64,000 nt of DNA, taken from the NCBI RefSeq assembly GCF_041261205.1, contig NZ_JBGCCH010000004.1, positions 248,001-312,000 of the forward strand, written 5' to 3'. The notes beneath the pieces were generated by a model. That model worked only from the letters and a program-made list of their open reading frames with translations, ran no database searches and was not told where the DNA came from. Below, one piece after another: positions 18,241-25,564 of this stretch (position 1 is the first letter of the stretch; each line of letters opens with the position of its first letter). The translations under genes and the position numbers were made by a program. The stretch comes from Catenulispora sp. MAP5-51. GTDB taxonomy: Bacteria > Actinomycetota > Actinomycetes > Streptomycetales > Catenulisporaceae.

Positions 18241-19356
18241 TCAGCGGGAACCGACGAGGTGCGCGTAGACGATGACGTTGTCGGCGTACCCGGTCCGCCG
18301 GTCGTAGCGGCCGCCGCAGGTGATGAGGCGCAGGGCGGCGTAGCCGGTGGGGCCGTAGACCTCACGCGTGGGGAAGCCGGCCTTCGGGACCAGCGCGACC
18401 GAGTCGACGCGGAAGACCGCGACCCGCTGGTCGGCGCGCGTGACGTCGACATCGTCCCCGGGACGCACCGCGCCGAGCTCGTAGAAGGCGGCACGGTGCC
18501 CGGGCGCGAACCGCGAATCGACATGGCCGGTGATGACCGCGGGCCCGGCCTGCCCGGGCGCCGGACCCCGGTCGTACCAGGCGGCCGTCAACGGCTCCTT
18601 GACCGGCGGCACCCCGACCCCGCCGTCCCGGGTCGGCCCGAGCGCGAGCACATCGGCGTGGATGCCGACCCGCGCGATGGTGACGCGCGTCGGCCGCGCA
18701 TACCCCAGCGGAGCGGCCCGATGCCCCACCGCGCCGACGACCCGCCCCGCCCACGCCGGCGGCACCGGCGGCGGCACGGGATCGGCGAGGGTCAGGGCCC
18801 GGATGAGAAACCCCGAGCCGACGACCAGGGCCGCCACGGAGGCGACGGCGAGCGCCCGGCCGGGATGGCGCACCTCGACCTCGGCGGGAACGCCGGCCGG
18901 CTTCGGCGGGGAGGGAACGCGGGCGCGGGCTTGGCCCTGGACGCCGACTTCGAGATGGGACTCGGGCGCGGGCGACCCGGGTGCGGCGATGGCCGGGCGC
19001 TCGAGGGTGGCGGGGTCGCCGATCACGTGGAAGATCGGGACTGGGACTGGGACTGGGGCGGATGGCGGCGGTGGGCTCGGAAAAGCTTGGCGCGCTGGAC
19101 TGCCATCGAGAGGCTGCGCGGTGTCGGCAGCCGCTGGCGGACTTGGCACAGCTGTGCTGGCGATGTGCGCGGCGTCGGCGAGATCAGGCGGGTCCTCGCG
19201 TGGCTGGTCGGCGTCAGTCGCCGGCGTGTCCGGCAAAGCCCGCTGCGTCCCCGGTACCGGCTTCCCGATTGCCGACGTACTCCCGCCGACCCGCTCGGCG
19301 ACCCGTTCGGCGACCGCGCCGCCGATCGGTATGCCGACCACCGTCGGCTCGCTCAT
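18241..19356 (-). CDS. Class E/F sortase
   Basis: Cysteine transpeptidase anchored in the membrane. The catalytic domain (~225-371) has the sortase His in VITGHVDS, the Cys in LRLITCGG and basic residues in RYDRRTGYADNVIVYAHL. One membrane helix (~185-208) precedes it, and the first ~170 residues are Pro/Ala-rich low complexity, which is long for this class. ATG 19356 overlaps the stop of the small secreted-protein gene (ATGA), so the two are made together. That protein is the obvious candidate substrate or partner, yet no LPxTG-type motif is visible in it. Confidence 0.88.
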   Translation of the reverse strand: MSEPTVVGIPIGGAVAERVAERVGGSTSAIGKPVPGTQRALPDTPATDADQPREDPPDLADAAHIASTAVPSPPAAADTAQPLDGSPARQAFPSPPPPSAPVPVPVPIFHVIGDPATLERPAIAAPGSPAPESHLEVGVQGQARARVPSPPKPAGVPAEVEVRHPGRALAVASVAALVVGSGFLIRALTLADPVPPPVPPAWAGRVVGAVGHRAAPLGYARPTRVTIARVGIHADVLALGPTRDGGVGVPPVKEPLTAAWYDRGPAPGQAGPAVITGHVDSRFAPGHRAAFYELGAVRPGDDVDVTRADQRVAVFRVDSVALVPKAGFPTREVYGPTGYAALRLITCGGRYDRRTGYADNVIVYAHLVGSR

Positions 19357-19883
19357 CCGCGGGTGGCGGCGCGGCGGCGGCGGATGAAGGAGGCGGTGGC
19401 GAAGGCCATGCCGCCGGCCAGGAAGGCGCTGCCGACGGCCGCGTCGCCGATGCCGAGGTGGTCCTCGGCGGAGCCGTCGCCGGCGGCTGCGGCGCCGGTG
19501 GGGGCGCCGTTCGGGCTGACGTGGACGGTGGCGGTCAGGGTGCTGCCGCAGTGGAGGGTGATCGTGTAGGTGCCGGCGGCCAGGCCTTCGCGGAGTGTGC
19601 CGCCTCCGCCGGTCATGTTGGCCAGGGGGGCCAGGGCGATCGGGGCGGCGAGGGCCTGGCTGGTCGCGGTGCCGCTGGGGGCTGTGCACTCGTTGGCGTC
19701 GTAGACCCAGACGCGGGTGCCGGGGGAGGCCGGGTTCGGTTGGACCGTCGGGTCCGCCGGCTTGGCCGGCGTCGGGGCCGACATCGTGTCCGTGGTCGTC
19801 GCCGCGAAGACCGGGCCCATGCCCGCCATGGCTATCGCCGCCGCCACCAGTCCCGCACCCCCGGTCGCCATCAGCACCCTCAC
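19353..19883 (-). CDS. Small secreted protein with C-terminal membrane anchor, coupled to sortase
   Basis: A 176-aa exported protein of unknown function. A signal peptide (1-28, ending PVFAA) is followed by a Thr/Pro-rich stretch, a compact domain with two Cys (NECTAPSG and TLHCGSTL, possibly a disulphide) and a Gly/Ala linker. A C-terminal hydrophobic helix and RRRR tail end the protein. This is the layout of sortase substrates, but the expected LPxTG/LAxTG pentapeptide is missing; the pre-helix sequence is EDHLGIGDAA. GTG 19883 follows GGAGG by 7 nt. Confidence 0.75.
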   Translation of the reverse strand: MRVLMATGGAGLVAAAIAMAGMGPVFAATTTDTMSAPTPAKPADPTVQPNPASPGTRVWVYDANECTAPSGTATSQALAAPIALAPLANMTGGGGTLREGLAAGTYTITLHCGSTLTATVHVSPNGAPTGAAAAGDGSAEDHLGIGDAAVGSAFLAGGMAFATASFIRRRRAATRG

Positions 19884-20001
19884 CAGCCAGCCTCCGTCTC
19901 TCTAGGCCTACTTCAGCGGCACAGTGCGACGGTAACGCCGGGTATGTGGCGATGCGCGCTGAGTAGTCCGGTGGGGGGGTCGGCCGGGGCGGCGCGAAAA
20001 G

Positions 20002-20037
20002 GCCGCGGCCGGTACGGGATTCCGTACCGGCCGCGGC
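20002..20037 (-). terminator. Strong hairpin downstream of gabT
   Basis: A perfect 16-bp stem (20002-20017 with 20022-20037) and 4-nt loop lie 36 bp past the gabT stop. The remaining intergenic sequence to 19884 shows no other feature. Confidence 0.75.
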
Positions 20038-20073
20038 GAAGGCGTATGCAGGCGAGCTCAGGCTGCGGTGAAC

Positions 20074-21405
20074 TCAGACCGCGGCGAAGGCCCCCTCGAT
20101 CACGGTCAGGCCCTCGTCCAGCAGCGCCTCGCTCATCACCAGCGAGGGCAGGAAGCGCAGGACGTTGCCGAAGGTGCCGCAGGTCAGGATCACGACGCCG
20201 GCGCTGTGGCACTTCTTCGCCACCGCGGCGGCCAGGGCCGCGTCCGGCTCCTTGGTGCCCGGCTTGACCAGCTCGACGGCGATCATCGCGCCGCGGCCGC
20301 GGACCTCGCCGATGCGCGGGTCGGTGGCGGCCAGCTTGGCCAGGCGGTCCTTCATCAGCGCCTCGATCTTGCGCGCCTTGCCCGCCAGGTCCTGCTCCTT
20401 CATGGTCTCGATGGCGCCGAGGGCGCCCTCGCAGGCCACCGGGTTGCCGCCGTAGGTGCCGCCCAGGCCCCCGGGGCCGGCGGCGTCCATGATCTCGGCG
20501 CGGCCGGTGACGGCGGCCAGCGGCAGGCCGCCGGCGATGCCCTTGGCGGTGGTGATCAGGTCCGGGACCACGCCCTCGTGGTCGACCGCGAACCAGTCGC
20601 CGGTGCGGCAGAAGCCGGACTGGATCTCGTCGGCGATGAAGACGATGCCCTTCTCCTGACACCAGGCGGCCAGGCCCGGCAGGAAGCCCTCCGGCGGGAC
20701 GATGAAGCCGCCCTCGCCCTGGATCGGCTCGATCAGGACGGCGGCCACGTTGTGCGCGCCGACCTGCTTCTCGATCAGCGTCTTGGTCTGCTCCAGGGCC
20801 TCGGCCGCGGCGTTGTCCGGGCCGGTGGGCCAGCGGTACGGGTAGGCCATCGGGACGCGGTATACCTCGGGGGCGAACGGGCCGAAGCCGTCCTTGTACG
20901 GGGCGACCTTGGCGGTCAGCGCCATCGTCAGGTTGGTGCGGCCGTGGTAGCCGTGGTCGAAGACCACGACCGCCTGGCGCTTGGTGTACGCCCGGGCGAT
21001 CTTGACCGCGTTCTCCACGGCCTCGGCGCCGGAGTTGAACAGCGCCGAGCGCTTCTCGTGGTCGCCCGGGGTGAGCTCGTCCAGGGCCTCGCAGACCGCG
21101 ACATAGGACTCGTAGGGGGTGACCATGAAACAGGTGTGGGTGAACTTCGCCAGCTGCTCGGAGGCCCTGCGCACGACGTTGGTGTCGGCGTGCCCGACCG
21201 AGGTCACCGCGATCCCGGAGCCGAAGTCGAGCAGCTGGTTCCCGTCGGCGTCCAGCAGCACCGCGCCGTCGGCGTCGGTGACGAACACCGGCAGCGTCGT
21301 GGAGATGCCGCGCGCGACCACCTTGTTGCGCCGCTCGAACAGCGCGAGGGACTTCGGGCCGGGGATCTCGGTGACGAGACGCCGTTCCTGCTTGAGCTGG
21401 GTCAT
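20074..21405 (-). CDS. gabT: 4-aminobutyrate aminotransferase (GABA-T)
   Basis: Class III PLP aminotransferase, 443 aa. It moves the amino group of GABA (or a related omega-amino acid) to 2-oxoglutarate. Visible are NSGAEAVENAVKIARAYT, VVFDHGYHGRTNLTMALT, the cofactor Asp in FIADEIQSGFCRTG and the PLP Lys in LITTAKGIAGGLPLAAVTG (~285). ATG 21405 follows AGGAGG. No succinate-semialdehyde dehydrogenase lies beside it; the aldehyde dehydrogenase at 31992 is a distant possible partner. A related omega-amino acid transaminase is the main alternative. Confidence 0.88.
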   Translation of the reverse strand: MTQLKQERRLVTEIPGPKSLALFERRNKVVARGISTTLPVFVTDADGAVLLDADGNQLLDFGSGIAVTSVGHADTNVVRRASEQLAKFTHTCFMVTPYESYVAVCEALDELTPGDHEKRSALFNSGAEAVENAVKIARAYTKRQAVVVFDHGYHGRTNLTMALTAKVAPYKDGFGPFAPEVYRVPMAYPYRWPTGPDNAAAEALEQTKTLIEKQVGAHNVAAVLIEPIQGEGGFIVPPEGFLPGLAAWCQEKGIVFIADEIQSGFCRTGDWFAVDHEGVVPDLITTAKGIAGGLPLAAVTGRAEIMDAAGPGGLGGTYGGNPVACEGALGAIETMKEQDLAGKARKIEALMKDRLAKLAATDPRIGEVRGRGAMIAVELVKPGTKEPDAALAAAVAKKCHSAGVVILTCGTFGNVLRFLPSLVMSEALLDEGLTVIEGAFAAV

Positions 21406-21596
21406 GGTGCCTCCTGGGCGGATAGTCGCGCGGTTCTCTCGCAGCCTAAGCGCGCCGTGACGGCCCGGCACAGGACGCGGTGGCGGGTCCGGGGGCGGGG
21501 TTGAGCCGAATTGGCGAGTGGGCGGCCGTGGCGGGGTCGGGCAACAGTCGGGCGCCGTTCCCTTTCAGCGCGTCGTAGTTCTGATACACAGAACGT

Positions 21597-23591
21597 GTGA
21601 CGACTGAAGGCCAGGGCCCCGGCCCGCTGCCGCCCGGCTGGTACGCCGACCCCTCCGGGGCCCCGCAGGTGCGCTTCTGGACCGGGACCGCATGGACCGA
21701 GCGCACCCGGCCCGACGTGCAGTCCTGGGTGCACGGCCCGCGCCTGGTGGACGTGCCGGGGGTGTTCGCCTACGGGCGCGACCCGGCGGCCGCCGCCGCG
21801 GTCCGGGTCAGCCGCGAGTCCCGGCAACGGGCCCTGCGATACCTCCTGTACGCACCGCTGGCCGGGGTGGTGCTGGCGGTGCCGGCGTCGATCATCCTCA
21901 CCACCATCGGCCTGAGCGGCGCGCTGCTGTGGCTGGTGTACCTCGCCGCGGTGCTGGGCGCCTGCGGCTGGGCCGGGGGCTGGGTGCCGGTGGGCCGGGT
22001 GCTGTGGGAGCAGCACGGCGACCGCGTGCGGGCCCTGGTGGGCGCGGCCAAGAAGCGCAAGGCCCCGCCGCCGCCCAAGCCGGACATGTGGACGGACCTG
22101 CGCCAGGCCGGGCATGTCGCGGCGGCCAGCCGGCTGGACTCGGCCGCCGACCACGGCGAGCTCACCGACGTCGACTACGTCCGCGTGGTCCGGGTGATCC
22201 GGCAGGCCCGCGGTGACCAGGACCGGCTGGCCGCGGTGGCCGCCGAGATCGAGGACGCCGGGCCGCACGCCTGGCTGCACCCCTCCGGGCAGCGCGACCT
22301 GCCGGCCCGGCTCGGCGAGCACGACCTGATGACCGGCCAGGTGCGCCTGGGCGTGGCCTCGGTCTCGGCGAAGAACCCGGCGACCCACGCCGGCCAGACC
22401 TTCGCCCTGGACGCCGAGGTCCTGCGCACCTCGCTGCTGGTGATAGGGCCCACCGGCAGCGGCAAGACCCGCAGCTTCGCCCGGCCCATCGTGGAACTGC
22501 TGGGCCTGCAGACGCTGACCAACATGGCCTCGGTCGTGGTCATCGACCCGCACGGGGACTACGCGCTGCCCGGCTTCTTCGACGTGGACATCGACCCGCT
22601 GGACCCGGACTCGGAGTGGGGCTTCGACCTCTACGGCGGCGCGCGCAACCCGGCCGAGGCCGCCGACCGGCTCGCCGGCGCGCTGCTGCCGCCGGGTGTG
22701 GAGCCGGAGGCCGACGCGGCCGCGCACAACGGCCTGGACGCCGCGCTGAGCTGGTTCCGCGAGCGCGAGGGCCGCTACCCGACGCTCAAGGAGCTGATCG
22801 CCGAGCTCACCGAGGGTGGCCCGCGGCTGCTGGTGGAGCGGCTGCGGCTGCTGGACCGGCCGGCGCTGGTCGAGCTGTTCGACGGCAGGGGCGGCCGGAA
22901 GTTCTCGATGCGGCAGATCGACAAGCCCGTGCGGGTCCGCATCGCGCTGCCGGAGGGCGCCTACCCGCAGGCCGCGAGGATACTGGCGCGCCTGGCGGTC
23001 TCGCAGTTCGTACAGACCGTGTCCGCGCCGGACGTCGACCGGTCGATCTTCAAGGGCCTGATCGTCGACGACGCCGGCCGCTTCGTGGACGAGTACGTGG
23101 TCCAGGGCCTGCAACGGGCTCGCGCGGCCAACGCCGGGCTGATCCTGCTGGCCCAGTCCATGCGCGAGTTCCCCGAGGACCTGCGGGCCACGGTCTTCGC
23201 CAACACCGGCTGCAAGGCGGTGTTCGCGGGCATCGACCCGCAGGACGCCACCTACATCGCCGATTTCTGGGGAAAGCAGTGGGTCGCCGAGACCACGGTG
23301 ACCACCGGCCAGGAGAACACCACCCGCTCCGGCACCATCACCGGTCCGCCGGAGCGCTCCCGCAGCGTGAAGTCGATGGGCCGCAACGCCAAGCGCCCCG
23401 GCCAGCTGCTGGCGCTGACCGGGGGCTCGTCGGTGGCGCAGCAGCGCTCGGTGTCGACCAAGCCGGTGGAGCGCTACGTCTGGTCGCCCTCGGAGATCAT
23501 CAACGAGATCCCGACCGGCCACGCGCTGGTGTCGCTGGCCACGGCCGAGGGGTTCCGGACCCCGCCGGTGCTGGTGGACCTGCGGGGATAG
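21597..23591 (+). CDS. DUF2510 / VirD4-TraG-like ATPase, 664 aa
   Basis: A membrane ATPase of the type IV coupling protein/TraM family. An N-terminal DUF2510 module (PPGWYADPSGAPQVRFWTGTAWTE, ~12-36) is followed by two to three membrane helices (~80-135). The motor follows, with Walker A IGPTGSGKT (~284-291), VVIDPHGDY, and Walker B-like GLIVDDAGRFVDEY (~487). Sensor-type segments ILLAQSMREFPEDLRATVFANTGCKAVF come later. VirD4 proteins feed DNA or protein into type IV channels, but no relaxase or channel gene is nearby. A role in conjugation-like transfer or an actinobacterial envelope process is open. Confidence 0.8.
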   Translation: MTTEGQGPGPLPPGWYADPSGAPQVRFWTGTAWTERTRPDVQSWVHGPRLVDVPGVFAYGRDPAAAAAVRVSRESRQRALRYLLYAPLAGVVLAVPASIILTTIGLSGALLWLVYLAAVLGACGWAGGWVPVGRVLWEQHGDRVRALVGAAKKRKAPPPPKPDMWTDLRQAGHVAAASRLDSAADHGELTDVDYVRVVRVIRQARGDQDRLAAVAAEIEDAGPHAWLHPSGQRDLPARLGEHDLMTGQVRLGVASVSAKNPATHAGQTFALDAEVLRTSLLVIGPTGSGKTRSFARPIVELLGLQTLTNMASVVVIDPHGDYALPGFFDVDIDPLDPDSEWGFDLYGGARNPAEAADRLAGALLPPGVEPEADAAAHNGLDAALSWFREREGRYPTLKELIAELTEGGPRLLVERLRLLDRPALVELFDGRGGRKFSMRQIDKPVRVRIALPEGAYPQAARILARLAVSQFVQTVSAPDVDRSIFKGLIVDDAGRFVDEYVVQGLQRARAANAGLILLAQSMREFPEDLRATVFANTGCKAVFAGIDPQDATYIADFWGKQWVAETTVTTGQENTTRSGTITGPPERSRSVKSMGRNAKRPGQLLALTGGSSVAQQRSVSTKPVERYVWSPSEIINEIPTGHALVSLATAEGFRTPPVLVDLRG

Positions 23592-23629
23592 CGGCCCCCC
23601 CGGCCGGCCGCCCGGCCGAGGGGCGGTGC

Positions 23630-24370
23630 TCAGCCGGAGCGCCAGGTGACGGTGAAGTCCCCGGCCGCTGAGAGCGGGCCGGGCGCCGCCTTGGTGGTCC
23701 CGCCGTTCGCCATGGTGATCGGGTCCGGCCGGAACGACCCGAGCGGGGTGCCGTTCGCGCTGGCGCCGTTGAAGGCCACCGTCCCGAAGTCGGACAGCGG
23801 CAGCACGCCGCCGGCGTCGGATGGCGCCTCGGCGATGACCTCGGCCGAGGCCAGCGCCGGGTTGTTCAGCTGCGCCTGGACGGTACGGGTCCAGCCCTTG
23901 GTCCGGTCGGCCAGGACCAGGGTGAAGTGCCCCGACCCGCCGGAGGTGACCGAGGTCTGCATGGCGTCGCCGGGGGAGATCGGGCTCGACAGGTCCACCG
24001 GGCCGTTGGGGTACATCTCGTACCACGTCGAGTACACCGCGCGGCCGCCGGAGCAGTCGGACTCGGTGCCGATCTGCTCGACCGAGTTGCTGCCGTCGCC
24101 GTCCAGGCCGATCCAGAACGAGGCGTACGAGGTCTGCGACCGGCAGGTGACGGCCGGCTCGGTCCAGCCGGCGCTGACCGAGCTGTAGCCCCCGCCGGTG
24201 GCGGCGTACCCGGACCAGTTCGCGGAGGTGCTGTCGCGGAAACCGTGGACGACCGCCAGGGCGGTTCCGTCCACGACGACCGCGGGCGCTGCCGGGGTGG
24301 CGAGCAGGGCAGCCGATATTGCGCCGGACAGCGCTACGGCGGCCGCGGTCCGGCGGCGGGGAGAAGACAT
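23630..24370 (-). CDS. Secreted G1 family (eqolisin) glutamic peptidase
   Basis: Exported 246-aa protein with a signal peptide (1-30) and the G1 beta-sandwich: STSANWSGYAATGGGYSSVSAGWTEP, YASFWIGLDGDGSNSVEQIGTESDC and WYEMYPNGPVDL. The catalytic Gln is likely the one in VEQIGTE, and the catalytic Glu is in SAEVIAEAPSD. Cys residues in VTCRS and ESDCSG may form a disulphide. Enzymes of this family hydrolyse proteins at acid pH. ATG 24370 follows GGAG. It is a single gene. Confidence 0.85.
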   Translation of the reverse strand: MSSPRRRTAAAVALSGAISAALLATPAAPAVVVDGTALAVVHGFRDSTSANWSGYAATGGGYSSVSAGWTEPAVTCRSQTSYASFWIGLDGDGSNSVEQIGTESDCSGGRAVYSTWYEMYPNGPVDLSSPISPGDAMQTSVTSGGSGHFTLVLADRTKGWTRTVQAQLNNPALASAEVIAEAPSDAGGVLPLSDFGTVAFNGASANGTPLGSFRPDPITMANGGTTKAAPGPLSAAGDFTVTWRSG

Positions 24371-24506
24371 CCTGTGTCTCCAATCTCTGTGAGCTGAGAT
24401 GGAGACTAGGTAACTGTTTTGCAGATGTCTGCCATAAAGGCGGCGAAAGACCGATTCGCCAGGTTTCGCCCCACTTCGCCGCCTCCGCGCCTACGACCTG
24501 CTTGTC
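24371..24506. other. Intergenic region between G1 peptidase and TetR genes
   Basis: 136 bp with lower GC than the genes on both sides. It should carry the peptidase promoter and the end of the tetR transcript. I see no clear hairpin or operator. Confidence 0.4.
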
Positions 24507-25274
24507 TTACTTCGCCGTCTCCGGGCCGGATGCCCGCCGCGAGTGCGTGGCCAGGCCGCGCAGCATCAGGTCCAGCCCGAACTCGAACCGGCCGTCCGGG
24601 CCGCCGGTCTCGAACAGCGGGTCGGCCAGCGCCACCAGGTTCGGGAAGACCGCGACCGGCAGGGCCTTGAGATAGGTCTTCATCTCATCGGCCCAGTTCT
24701 CCATGTCCTGCTCGGAGGCCTCGCCGTGGATCGAGTAGCGGATGTCGTCCTCGAAGACGCTCGCCACCACGTACAGCGAGACCACGTCGCCGGCCCAGGC
24801 GGCCACCTTGTCCGGCAGGTCGCCGGCCCGCAGCACGCCCATGAAGCCCTCGATCAGCCGCATCCCGTTCGGGCCCATCGGCACTCGGCCGAGCATGGCG
24901 CGGGCCAGGCCGGGGTGGGCCTGAAGGATACGGCGGGTCGTGCGCATCATTTCGCGGAGCTGGTCCACCCAGTGGTCCGGGTCGGGCTCGGCGAAGTCCG
25001 CGTCGCCGAACACCCGGTCGATGCACAGCTTCAGCAGCTCGTCCTTGTTGGCGACGTGCGCGTACAGGGACGCGGCGCCCGTGCCCAGCTCCGCGGCGAC
25101 GTGGCGCATGGACAGCGCGTCGTAGCCCTCGGTCTCCAGGATCCGCAGGGCCGCGTCGACGATGGCCTCCTGGCTCAGCGGCGTGCGCGCGGGCGCCTTG
25201 GCCTTGCGTGTCGCGCGCTCCCACGGGGGCGTCGGGACGCCCGGAGTCTCGTTCGGTGCTGCCGGCTTGGCCAT
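24507..25274 (-). CDS. TetR family regulator (TetR_C-type) of the divergent MFS pump
   Basis: 255-aa repressor. After a basic ~35-residue N-terminal extension comes the TetR HTH (~37-83: LSQEAIVDAALRILETEGYDALSMRHVAAELGTGAASLYAHVANKDELL). The long ligand-binding domain resembles TetR_C. ATG 25274 follows AAGGGAG. It is divergent from the MFS gene at 25565, and the shared 290-bp spacer contains eight copies of a CGAAC-N3-GTTCG palindrome, the expected operator type. Autoregulation plus control of the pump is the simplest reading. Confidence 0.9.
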   Translation of the reverse strand: MAKPAAPNETPGVPTPPWERATRKAKAPARTPLSQEAIVDAALRILETEGYDALSMRHVAAELGTGAASLYAHVANKDELLKLCIDRVFGDADFAEPDPDHWVDQLREMMRTTRRILQAHPGLARAMLGRVPMGPNGMRLIEGFMGVLRAGDLPDKVAAWAGDVVSLYVVASVFEDDIRYSIHGEASEQDMENWADEMKTYLKALPVAVFPNLVALADPLFETGGPDGRFEFGLDLMLRGLATHSRRASGPETAK

Positions 25275-25297
25275 CGGGTCTGGCTCCCTTCCTCTAC

Positions 25298-25519
25298 CGA
25301 ACACTGTACGCCTGACGAACGCTGTTCGGAAGTACGAACAGTGTTTGACTCGAACGCCGTTCGCGTGTAGAACGGTGTTCGTAGAGATGCGAACGGCGTT
25401 CGTCAGCGAAACCGCCGCCACGATCCGAGGTTCGCGATATAGCTTGACATCCAGCACACGAGATATATCGTGAACATACGCGCCGACGAACGCCGTTCGC
25501 TCGTCTCGAACGATGTTCA
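25298..25519. promoter_or_regulatory. Array of eight 13-bp palindromic operators (CGAAC-N3-GTTCG)
   Basis: Sites start at 25298, 25316, 25335, 25351, 25369, 25390, 25487 and 25507. Four (25316, 25351, 25390, 25487) are perfect in both arms; the others differ at one or two arm positions. Centres are 16-21 bp apart within two clusters of six (tetR side) and two (MFS side), 97 bp from each other. The pattern predicts cooperative loading of TetR dimers over both promoters. Confidence 0.85.
25444..25471 (+). promoter_or_regulatory. Likely promoter of the MFS pump gene
   Basis: TTGACA (25444-25449) is followed 16 bp later by TATCGT (25466-25471), inside a small palindrome CACGA-GATATA-TCGTG (25457-25472). 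Operator copies at 25487 and 25507 lie just downstream of the expected transcription start, where a bound repressor would block initiation or escape. Confidence 0.55.
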
Positions 25520-25564
25520 CCCGGATAAGCCGCAGCCACAGTCTTCGCCCGGAGGGGGCCCATC

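Noticed and set aside
15829-19569. 1246-codon open frame on the plus strand across the ABC permease, MFS and sortase genes
   Set aside because: It crosses four real genes on both strands and has low-complexity composition without family motifs.
21402-24383. 993-codon frame opposite the VirD4-like gene
   Set aside because: The real plus-strand gene and the G1 peptidase in another frame explain the region; the long frame shows only GC-shadow composition.
25298-25519. CRISPR-like array
   Set aside because: The repeats are 13-bp palindromes with 3-8 bp gaps and variable centres, not 25-40-bp repeats with unique spacers. No cas genes are present.
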